Positions 1-5,112 of a stretch of DNA of 6,232 nt are shown one piece after another (positions within the stretch are counted from its first letter, which is position 1; each line of letters begins with the position of its first letter). The translations under genes and the position numbers were made by a program. A model generated the notes under the pieces. That model searched no databases. It worked only from the letters and a program-made list of their open reading frames with translations, and was not told the origin of the DNA. This DNA is from an uncultured Eggerthellaceae bacterium (GTDB lineage Bacteria; Actinomycetota; Coriobacteriia; Coriobacteriales; Eggerthellaceae): contig CAKTXN010000099.1 in the NCBI GenBank assembly GCA_934630905.1, forward strand, positions 1-6,232. The letters are read 5' to 3'.

Positions 1-2876
1 TGTACGATATTCATGATAAGGGCGATTACGAAGTTGCGTCTTGGGTATCTGCTGCCACCATTCCTCCGTCGGTGTCTGAAATCGATTGGCAGCATCTTCA
101 GCCTGGTGTTGACTATAAGGATAAAAGCATGATTCTGACGTTTGCGCCGAATCTTTCGCTTTCTTTGGCGCGCTACTACATCGGTCGGCAAGGATGGACA
201 GAGGATAAGCTTATTGCCTGGAATGAAGATGCTGGTTGGAAATGCATGTCTGTCACAATAGCCGATTCGCAATCTCTGCAGGAAGAAATGACGTCTGCAT
301 GTGCGTTGTGGTGGGTCTGGTATGCGGAGCTAAACCATATTTCAGCGTGCCCCATTGATGAAGAAGTCTCTGATCTTCCCGATGAATCGATAGAAGCGCC
401 CTTACGGCAATGGCCTTTTGACAATCAAGATACTAATCTCATTAATCCGTTTGAAAACTATTCCGAAAAAGAGCTCTATCTTGCATTTGAACCCGATGTT
501 TCGCTTGAAGCAGCGCTCGACACCGTTTTTTCCATGGAAGGTTGGAGCGTTGGTTGTTATCAGGGAACAACTTACAGTGAAAGCAGCTGGTTTTACGATC
601 ACGAGCTCTTGGTCACCATTCCTTCAGGAATGACGGTAATCGATGCTAAAAAGATTGCGAAGCAGCAAGCTGGGATTGCTGATTTGGAGCTTGTTTATTA
701 CCTCACAACGGGTCCTGTTTATGAAGAGAAGCCCAATATTGTCATAACGTTCGATGCAGGCGTTGACTACAATCAAGTAAAGAAGGCAATTCTTGGTTTG
801 GGCTGGCCCTATGGGGACGCAACGAAGCTGGCAGATACAGGACAGTTGAGGGTTGAGGCATTTTATCCGAAAAACCTTGCGAGTGAACTTGCTATCTCCA
901 AAGCGTATTCTTTGGAAGGCGTTGTCCATGTTGAATTGATTGAGCCGTCTGGCTCCGGCGGTGAAGATGGTAGTCAGTCGCCGAGCGAAGGTGATGATTC
1001 TTCCGGTATCAATATAGGCGACCAGTGGTATCTTGATTACCTGGGCATTGTTGATGCATGGAATCAGGCGCAATGCAACGGTACCGTTTCTGTGGCCGTT
1101 CTTGATACGGGTGTTTGGGCTGTTCCCGATTTGCAAGCAAACCTTGACCTTGATAATGCGTGGGATGCGGTCTCGGAGTCTCCTCTGTCGGCAGACCCCA
1201 TACATCCTCATGGAACGTGGGTTGCTGGCGTTATTTCGGCTCAGGCCGATGATGGCCAAGGCGTAAGTGGCGTTTCGCATAATGCAAAAATCGTTCCCGT
1301 GAACATTGCTTCTTCCGTTAAAGATGGCGTGGCTTACGCAACGGACGATGATATTGCGTGTGCTATAAATCATGTTGTCGAGTCAGACAATATTGATAAT
1401 CTGCGCGTGATCAACATGAGCTTTGGTTGTCCAGGAGAGGCAAAAGGAAGCCTTCAGACGGCGATTAATCATGCGGCGGATGAGAATATTTCTATCGTGT
1501 GCAGCGCGGGGGACGAAAACGCGGATGCTGCATATAAACCTTCTGATTCCGATAACGTGATTGGTGTCATTACAACAAAAATTACCGAACGTTGGGTTGA
1601 TCCTTCGGATCAAAGTAAAGGGTCGTGCTATGGTCCCGCAAAGGATATAGCTGCACCCGGATATTGCATCAAAACCGTATCGACCGATATGGATACATAT
1701 GGAATAACCTATTGTACCGGCACATCTTTTTCGGCTCCCCTTGTGTCAGGTGTGCTTGCTTTGATGTATGCGGCCAATCCTAATCTTACTGCGGCCGATG
1801 CCGAGCGCTATCTTGAGAATACGGCAACTGATTTGGGTGCGCCCGGGTTCGATAACGAATTCGCCAATGGTTTAGTGAACGCGAAAGCTGCCGTTTTATC
1901 GGTGGCTTCGGAAGATGCTTTGTTTACCCGTCTTGCGGGGGATTATGCGGTAAACACTATGGATGCCATTATTTCTGAAGGCTTCCTTGATGGCGCTTAC
2001 GAAGGTGCGACCAGGTCGGATACCGTTATCGTGGCCACCATGGATTCGTACTACGATGCTTTGACGGCGGCAAGCCTTGCGGGTATCAAGAATTGCCCCA
2101 TTCTTTTGACCGATCCTGAGACGCTCAGCCCCGAAACGGCATCGCTTATTGGACGGTTGGGAGCATCGAAAGCTTACATTGTTGGTGGCCCATCGGCGGT
2201 GAGCCCGAGTGTTGAGCAGCAAGTATCGGATCTTTCCGGCGTGAACGAGGTTGAGCGCCTGTGGGGAGACTATGCGCGCGATACCGCCATGGCAATTTAT
2301 AGGGAAGGAACGCGCGAGGGCGCCTGGGGCGATACCGCCATTGTATGCACCGTGAATTCTTATCTGGATGGCTTGGCGGCTTCTCCGTATTCGTTTGCGA
2401 AAGGAGCCCCCATTTTTCTGGTGAATTCCGACTTGGTTCTTGAAAACGATGCTCTTTCTGCCATAGCAAACGGCGGATTCAAGAAAGTCATTGTTATGGG
2501 CGGTACTTCTGCGGTGAGTTCGGCCATAGGCACGCAGCTCTTTGGCGTGGTGAACAATATATCCCGTATGGCGGGCGATGATGCTTATGAGACCGCGCGC
2601 CTGTTCGCCAACCGTTGTTTAGAAGACGGCATGCAGATGAATGGAGCGGCTGTGACCACGGCGCAATCGTACTACGATGCGTTGTGCGCGGGACCATTGT
2701 GTGGCAGGGCGAATGCGCCTATCTTGTATGCGGATGAAGAGTATATAGAATCGGCGGAAACGTTTTTCACGACTTATGCACCATTCTTTAATCGGGGATA
2801 TGTGCTGGGAGGTTACTCGGCCGTTCCGAAGAGCGTGGTTCAGGAGCTGAAAGCCGCTATTGCTGCAGCGTTGTAG
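1..2876 (+). CDS. Cell-wall-anchored subtilisin-like (S8) serine protease with three CWB2 repeats, 5'-partial
   Basis: A secreted serine endopeptidase, probably displayed on the cell wall. The reading frame is open from base 3 with no stop, so the true start and the expected signal peptide lie outside the window; 957 residues are visible. The GTG at 72 is only an internal codon. Order: three related N-terminal modules (129-947), an acidic Gly/Ser linker (948-1007), the S8 domain (about 1010-1900) and three CWB2 repeats (1923-2873). The triad is visible: Asp in VLDTGV (1104-1106), His in HPHGTWVAG (1209-1211) and Ser in GTSFSAP (1725-1727). The oxyanion-hole Asn, usually in an AAGN motif, is Asp (SAGDEN, 1512-1514). 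The catalytic domain has seven cysteines, many for a bacterial subtilase. There is no LPXTG sorting signal; anchoring would be non-covalent through CWB2. The family call is firm; the substrate is unknown. Confidence 0.93.
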   Translation, partial: YDIHDKGDYEVASWVSAATIPPSVSEIDWQHLQPGVDYKDKSMILTFAPNLSLSLARYYIGRQGWTEDKLIAWNEDAGWKCMSVTIADSQSLQEEMTSACALWWVWYAELNHISACPIDEEVSDLPDESIEAPLRQWPFDNQDTNLINPFENYSEKELYLAFEPDVSLEAALDTVFSMEGWSVGCYQGTTYSESSWFYDHELLVTIPSGMTVIDAKKIAKQQAGIADLELVYYLTTGPVYEEKPNIVITFDAGVDYNQVKKAILGLGWPYGDATKLADTGQLRVEAFYPKNLASELAISKAYSLEGVVHVELIEPSGSGGEDGSQSPSEGDDSSGINIGDQWYLDYLGIVDAWNQAQCNGTVSVAVLDTGVWAVPDLQANLDLDNAWDAVSESPLSADPIHPHGTWVAGVISAQADDGQGVSGVSHNAKIVPVNIASSVKDGVAYATDDDIACAINHVVESDNIDNLRVINMSFGCPGEAKGSLQTAINHAADENISIVCSAGDENADAAYKPSDSDNVIGVITTKITERWVDPSDQSKGSCYGPAKDIAAPGYCIKTVSTDMDTYGITYCTGTSFSAPLVSGVLALMYAANPNLTAADAERYLENTATDLGAPGFDNEFANGLVNAKAAVLSVASEDALFTRLAGDYAVNTMDAIISEGFLDGAYEGATRSDTVIVATMDSYYDALTAASLAGIKNCPILLTDPETLSPETASLIGRLGASKAYIVGGPSAVSPSVEQQVSDLSGVNEVERLWGDYARDTAMAIYREGTREGAWGDTAIVCTVNSYLDGLAASPYSFAKGAPIFLVNSDLVLENDALSAIANGGFKKVIVMGGTSAVSSAIGTQLFGVVNNISRMAGDDAYETARLFANRCLEDGMQMNGAAVTTAQSYYDALCAGPLCGRANAPILYADEEYIESAETFFTTYAPFFNRGYVLGGYSAVPKSVVQELKAAIAAAL
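129..947 (+). repeat. Three degenerate prodomain-like modules in the protease N-terminus
   Basis: Three modules of about 70-78 residues start near 129, 471 and 735. Each opens with a hydrophobic beta-strand ending in F (ILTF, LYLAF, IVITF), then an amphipathic helix ending in G-W (RQGW, MEGW, GLGW). A second strand, a helix rich in Ala, Lys and Glu, and a closing strand of alternating hydrophobics (ELNHIS, LELVYYL, VVHVELIEP) follow. This strand-helix-strand-strand-helix-strand order resembles the ferredoxin-like I9 propeptide of subtilases. The assignment to that fold is inference from the pattern and position; the repetition is seen directly. The copies have diverged strongly at both protein and DNA level. 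Confidence 0.6.
1923..2873 (+). repeat. Three CWB2 (cell wall binding repeat 2) modules at the protease C-terminus
   Basis: Three copies of about 100 residues begin at about 1923, 2250 and 2553 with the shared opening R-hydrophobic-x-G-D (TRLAGDYA, ERLWGDYA, SRMAGDDA). Each continues with a T/D-A helix, a strand ending before S-Y-x-D-x-L (DSYYDAL, NSYLDGL, QSYYDAL), a P-I-hydrophobic-L strand and a GG-x-S/T-A-V motif (GGPSAV, GGTSAV, GGYSAV). This matches the CWB2 family, which in clostridial surface proteins forms a trimeric anchor to a secondary wall polymer. Three tandem copies is the usual number. They predict surface retention of the protease. Confidence 0.9.
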
Positions 2877-3079
2877 CTGCTGGTACCGTGTTGCGGTGCT
2901 CTAGCAAGAGCGTGTTGCGTTTTTAGCGGTACGACAATCGGGGGATGGGCCAGAAGTGGCTCGTCCCCCGAGTTTTTTGCGACCAAGGTTGGGTGTTGCT
3001 TTGCGGATAAGCTGCTGCTTTCCGGCGCCACCGTCGCTCGTGACTTTTTATTGCGTTTTGCGGGTGCCGCTTGTGAGAG
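2877..3079. other. Convergent intergenic region between protease and glycosyltransferase
   Basis: The 203 bases between two converging stops hold the terminator at 2939-2978. A weaker nested structure lies just before it: GCTCT (2898-2902) pairs with AGAGC (2907-2911) around a four-base loop, inside GTACCG (2883-2888) pairing with CGGTAC (2927-2932). No gene is evident, and I see no convincing terminator serving the minus-strand gene between 2980 and 3079. Confidence 0.6.
2939..2978 (+). terminator. Intrinsic terminator of the protease gene
   Basis: A 13-bp stem pairs 2939-2951 with 2958-2970, including two G-U wobbles, around a six-base loop. It is followed by AG and six T residues (2973-2978). 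It lies 62 bases after the protease stop. On the opposite strand both wobbles become A-C mismatches and no T-tract follows, so it should act for the plus-strand gene and poorly for the converging glycosyltransferase. Confidence 0.9.
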
Positions 3080-4048
3080 CTATCCTTCGCTCGGCTTATC
3101 TTCGGCGTTTTCGCTGGTCAGGAAACGGCGCTCGATGTAGATGGGGCGGTTTTTGCCCTCGATGTAGGCACGGGAAAGGTATTCGCCAATGAACCCCAGA
3201 GCTAAAAGCTGCACGCCACCCAAAAGCAGGATCAGCGCCACAATGGTGGCGTAGCCAGGGATATCAACGCCAAATGCAAGACGTTGCACAATCACGATAA
3301 TCAAGTAGATGAACGCCGCCGCCGAAACAAACACGCCAGAGGTGGTAATGGTGCGCAGCGGCGCCACCGAAAACGAGAGCAGCCCATTGAAGGCGTAGCG
3401 CAAAAGCCCCCAAAACGACCACGTGCTTTCGCCTGCATGACGTTTGCTGGGCGTGTATGGATAAGCGTACGTTTTGAAGCCCACCCACGAGAACAGGCCC
3501 TTCGAAAAGCGCTGATAGTCGCCCATGGATAAAAGCGCCTCTGCCACGCAGCGGCGGAACACGCGAAAATCGCTGGCATCTTGGATTACTTCCATGTTGG
3601 AAGATGAGGCAAGAACTTTATAGAACTCGTGAGAGAGCGATGCGGTAAGCCCCTTTTTCCGGTTCACTTGGCATGCCGCCACGCAATCAAGGTCGTCGTC
3701 GTTTTCCAGAATGCGCACCATTTCAAGCAGCGTTGCGGGTTCTTGTTGCAGATCGGCGTCAATGAACGCAATCAAGTCGCCTTGCGCGTGCTTGAGGCCC
3801 GCGAACAGCGCTGCTTCTTTTCCGAAATTGCGAGAAAACGATACGGCGCAGACTGAGATTCGCTGTTCGTTGCGGGCGATATCAACAAGCTTGCGCAGTT
3901 CATCGTATGTTTTATCCTTGCTGCCATCGTCGATGAAGATGATTTCGCAAGTTAGGTTTGTTTCACCGAAAACGCGTACGGCTTCATCGTAGAAGGGACG
4001 AACGTTGGCCTCTTCGTTGTATGCAGGCACTATCATAGATAGTTTCAT
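3080..4048 (-). CDS. Family 2 glycosyltransferase, GtrB/DPM1-like, with two C-terminal membrane segments
   Basis: Probably transfers a sugar from a nucleotide donor to polyprenyl phosphate at the cytoplasmic face of the membrane, supplying wall or surface-polymer glycosylation. The 322-residue protein opens with the GT2 start strand MIVPAYNEE. It carries IIFIDDGSKDKT (about 36-47), SRNFGKEAAL (72-81), the metal-binding DAD of IDADLQ (97-99), DFRVFRR (160-166) and RHAGEST (203-209). Two hydrophobic segments follow at about 237-255 and 267-287, with a short charged tail; this is typical of GtrB/YfdH-type bactoprenol glycosyltransferases. ATG at 4048-4046 is chosen because homologues start just before the first strand. 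A longer TTG start at 4078 would lie inside the tRNA terminator. The Shine-Dalgarno is weak (GAAAG, 4060-4056). The donor sugar and acceptor cannot be told. Confidence 0.9.
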   Translation of the reverse strand: MKLSMIVPAYNEEANVRPFYDEAVRVFGETNLTCEIIFIDDGSKDKTYDELRKLVDIARNEQRISVCAVSFSRNFGKEAALFAGLKHAQGDLIAFIDADLQQEPATLLEMVRILENDDDLDCVAACQVNRKKGLTASLSHEFYKVLASSSNMEVIQDASDFRVFRRCVAEALLSMGDYQRFSKGLFSWVGFKTYAYPYTPSKRHAGESTWSFWGLLRYAFNGLLSFSVAPLRTITTSGVFVSAAAFIYLIIVIVQRLAFGVDIPGYATIVALILLLGGVQLLALGFIGEYLSRAYIEGKNRPIYIERRFLTSENAEDKPSEG

Positions 4049-4062
4049 AAGGCGTCTTTCAT
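4045..4062 (-). other. Possible five-codon upstream ORF overlapping the glycosyltransferase start
   Basis: On the minus strand, ATG at 4062-4060 opens a frame encoding MKDAL. It stops with TGA (4047-4045), which overlaps the glycosyltransferase ATG (4048-4046) as ATGA. Such overlaps permit translational coupling, but the frame is so short that chance is a fair explanation. Confidence 0.2.
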
Positions 4063-4067
4063 GTTCG

Positions 4068-4094
4068 GTAATAAACAAAAAGTCGCTTTTTCAA
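4068..4094 (-). promoter_or_regulatory. Possible glycosyltransferase promoter embedded in the tRNA terminator
   Basis: Minus-strand TTGAAA (4094-4089, five of six matches to the -35 consensus) forms the loop region of the tRNA terminator. TATTAC (4073-4068, four of six) follows after a 15-base spacer, shorter than the usual 17. Only 24 bases separate the end of the terminator from the ATG, so a dedicated promoter would have to overlap the hairpin or lie within the tRNA. Read-through from the tRNA is the alternative. Confidence 0.25.
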
Positions 4095-4102
4095 GCGACT
4101 TT
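4073..4102 (-). terminator. Intrinsic terminator of tRNA-Pro
   Basis: On the minus strand a perfect 10-bp stem (4102-4093 with 4088-4079) closes a GAAA loop and runs into a T-rich stretch (4081-4073, interrupted by one G). It begins 11 bases after the encoded CCA of the tRNA. Its tail overlaps the alternative TTG start of the glycosyltransferase frame, which argues for the ATG at 4048. Confidence 0.88.
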
Positions 4103-4113
4103 CGTAATCAAAA

Positions 4114-4190
4114 TGGTCGGGTTGACAGGATTTGAACCTGCGACCTCTGCGTCCCGAACGCAGCGCTCTACCAAGCTGAGCCACAACCCG
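4114..4190 (-). tRNA. tRNA-Pro (anticodon CGG), CCA encoded
   Basis: The 77-base cloverleaf folds fully: a 7-bp acceptor stem CGGGTTG/CAACCCG beginning with the C1-G72 pair typical of bacterial tRNA-Pro, and a D stem GCTC/GAGC. The anticodon stem CTGCG/CGCAG has loop TTCGGGA, and the T stem GCAGG/CCTGT has loop TTCAAAT. The discriminator is A and CCA is encoded at 4116-4114. The anticodon CGG lies at 4156-4154 and reads CCG proline codons. It is a single tRNA, followed by its own terminator. Confidence 0.97.
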
Positions 4191-4210
4191 CTGTAAAAGA
4201 CAGCTTAAGC

Positions 4211-4219
4211 ATGATAGCA
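4211..4219 (-). promoter_or_regulatory. Extended -10 element for tRNA-Pro
   Basis: Minus-strand TGCTATCAT is an extended -10 (TG, one base, TATCAT with five of six matches). It sits 20 bases upstream of the mature tRNA 5' end, giving a leader of roughly 14 bases. No good -35 lies 16-18 bases further up, which fits an extended -10 promoter. Confidence 0.45.
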
Positions 4220-4279
4220 CATTGTTTCGATTAGTGCGAGAAAAATGTGAAAAGATATCTTCTCCTGCCGCTTCTTTTC

Positions 4280-4307
4280 TTCAACCAGAGCGCGAATGTG
4301 ATAACAT
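4280..4307 (+). promoter_or_regulatory. Candidate greA promoter
   Basis: TTCAAC (4280-4285) and TAACAT (4302-4307) are separated by 16 bases; matches to consensus are three and four of six. A shifted reading, TG at 4297 with GATAAC at 4300-4305, gives an extended -10. Either would start transcription near 4314, leaving a leader of about 90 bases that includes the hairpin at 4323-4355. Weak by sequence alone; chosen mainly for position. Confidence 0.3.
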
Positions 4308-4322
4308 AGCAAGGCTACAGAG

Positions 4323-4355
4323 AAGCCCGCAGTGAACGGATGAGCTGGCGGGTTT
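4323..4355 (+). promoter_or_regulatory. Stem-loop in the greA leader
   Basis: AAGCCCGC (4323-4330) pairs with GCGGGTTT (4348-4355) in an 8-bp stem with one G-U wobble. Three further pairs are possible in the loop next to a bulged G. A short T run follows at 4360-4363. It resembles an attenuator or weak terminator. The E. coli greA leader is known to contain a terminator yielding the small RNA GraL; any similarity of function here is inference. Confidence 0.5.
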
Positions 4356-4403
4356 CAGATTTTGAAAAATAATAACGAGGACGATCCACAGATTGGCGGA
4401 AAA

Positions 4404-4871
4404 ATGGCTGAAGGCAACTTGATTACCCAAGAAGGCAAAGATCAGCTTGAAGCAGAGCTGCATTACCTGGAAACTGAAAAGCGCGCCGAGATTGGCGAGC
4501 GCATTAAGGTTGCCCGCGAGTTCGGCGATATCTCTGAAAACTCCGAATACGATGACGCTAAGAACGAGCAGGCTCAGGTTGAGGCGCGCATTGCGCAGAT
4601 TAACCGCATTTTGGCAGATGCCGTGGTGGTGAGCGCCAATAAGCGCTCCACGAAAATCAACATTGGCAGCACGGTAACGCTGGACCTTAATGGCGTTGAG
4701 CGCGTGTTCACCATTGTTGGTGCGGCTGAAAGCAATGTGAAGGGTGGCAAGATTTCCAACGAATCCCCTGTTGGCGCTGCTATTTTGGGCCACAAGAAGG
4801 GTGACGAGATCGAAGCTGTAGGCCCGACTGGTCGTCCGCTGACGATTGTCATCAAGAAAATCGAACGCTAA
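4404..4871 (+). CDS. greA: Transcription elongation factor GreA
   Basis: GreA enters the secondary channel of backtracked RNA polymerase and stimulates cleavage of the extruded RNA 3' end, releasing stalled complexes. The 155-residue product is close to the usual 157-158. Residues 1-75 form the antiparallel coiled coil (ITQEGKDQLEAEL at the front), with the tip motif GDISENSEY. Its D42 and E45 correspond to the acidic tip residues that coordinate the catalytic magnesium. The C-terminal FKBP-like domain (about 80-155) contains ISNESPVGAAILGHKKGDE. The ATG at 4404 matches the family N-terminus and has a GGCGGA just upstream (4395-4400), with short spacing. A TTG at 4362 would add 14 unlikely residues. 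It is divergent from tRNA-Pro and followed by lysS. Confidence 0.96.
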   Translation: MAEGNLITQEGKDQLEAELHYLETEKRAEIGERIKVAREFGDISENSEYDDAKNEQAQVEARIAQINRILADAVVVSANKRSTKINIGSTVTLDLNGVERVFTIVGAAESNVKGGKISNESPVGAAILGHKKGDEIEAVGPTGRPLTIVIKKIER

Positions 4872-4882
4872 TCATTAACGGG

Positions 4883-4927
4883 CAGCGCGCCTTCCTTCGC
4901 TTGCTTTTGCGCGAAAGGGGTGCGCTG
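4883..4927 (+). terminator. Imperfect stem-loop after greA, possible terminator
   Basis: CAGCGCGCC (4883-4891) pairs with GGTGCGCTG (4919-4927) including one G-U pair. The stem continues through CCTTCGC pairing with GCGAAAGG (4894-4900 with 4911-4918) with small bulges, leaving a ten-base loop. It starts 11 bases after the greA stop. It is followed by TAATTAT and not by a T-tract, so intrinsic termination is doubtful; it may protect or process the greA 3' end. Confidence 0.4.
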
Positions 4928-5036
4928 TAATTATATGCGCCTGCGCTGGCGTTGTATTGAACGGATGCAGCGAAGCGGGCGCGCATGCCGTGCGAAGCGG
5001 GCAAGGCTGCGGTCGGGGTTGGCGTTGCGCGAGTTC

Positions 5037-5072
5037 GAACGCAAAACGGAACGAAAAACCGAACGCAAAACC
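5037..5072 (+). repeat. Three 12-bp tandem repeats upstream of lysS
   Basis: The units are GAACGCAAAACG (5037-5048), GAACGAAAAACC (5049-5060) and GAACGCAAAACC (5061-5072), differing at one or two bases. They end 40 bases before the lysS ATG. The function is unknown; they may be a small slippage-generated microsatellite or repeated protein-binding sites. Confidence 0.85.
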
Positions 5073-5099
5073 GGCTTGGTCTTTGCCGGCATTTCCCTG

Positions 5100-5106
5100 A
5101 AGGAGA
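5100..5106 (+). promoter_or_regulatory. lysS ribosome binding site
   Basis: AAGGAGA is a near-consensus Shine-Dalgarno six bases before the ATG at 5113. It is the strongest in the window and fixes the lysS start. Confidence 0.85.
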
Positions 5107-5112
5107 ATTTCT

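Larger units (their letters stand above)
4872..5112 (+). other. greA-lysS intergenic region
   Basis: These 241 bases hold no credible gene. They contain an imperfect hairpin (4883-4927), an AT-rich patch TAATTATATG (4928-4937) that could hold a poor -10, and an 11-bp direct repeat GCGAAGCGGGC (4970-4980 and 4992-5002). Three 12-bp tandem repeats follow (5037-5072), then a 5-bp hairpin CCGGC/GCCGG (5071-5075 with 5085-5089), then the lysS ribosome binding site. The length and structure suggest a separate or conditional lysS transcript, but I see no good promoter and no T-box or lysine-riboswitch core. Confidence 0.5.

Noticed and set aside
624..1373. 249-codon open frame on the minus strand
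   Set aside because: Antisense to the protease, spanning its N-terminal modules and the catalytic Asp and His; no domain or ribosome binding site seen.
3023..3050. Second plus-strand terminator near the TTTTTATT run
   Set aside because: Only a 3-4 bp stem (GTCG/TGAC) precedes the T run; too weak, and it lies beyond the strong terminator.
4049..4078. TTG start at 4078 for the glycosyltransferase
   Set aside because: It lies in the T-tract of the tRNA terminator, and the extra ten residues precede the normal GT2 start.
4005..4196. 63-codon plus-strand frame ending in GLTGFEPATSASRTQ
   Set aside because: This is the familiar false protein produced by translating the antisense strand of a tRNA; the region is tRNA-Pro.
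4362..4403. TTG start at 4362 adding 14 residues to GreA
   Set aside because: The extension does not fit the family N-terminus, and the start would sit immediately behind the leader hairpin. The ATG at 4404 matches GreA.
4281..4793. 170-codon open frame on the minus strand
   Set aside because: Antisense to greA and crossing its promoter region; the plus strand gives a full GreA.
5037..5072. CRISPR-like array
   Set aside because: The repeats are 12 bp, contiguous and without spacers, so this is a simple tandem repeat.
4872..5112. T-box or lysine riboswitch controlling lysS
   Set aside because: I looked for the T-box core (AGGGTGG-N-ACCGCG) and a terminator/antiterminator pair, and for the compact multi-helix lysine riboswitch. 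Neither is visible, and the spacer is short.
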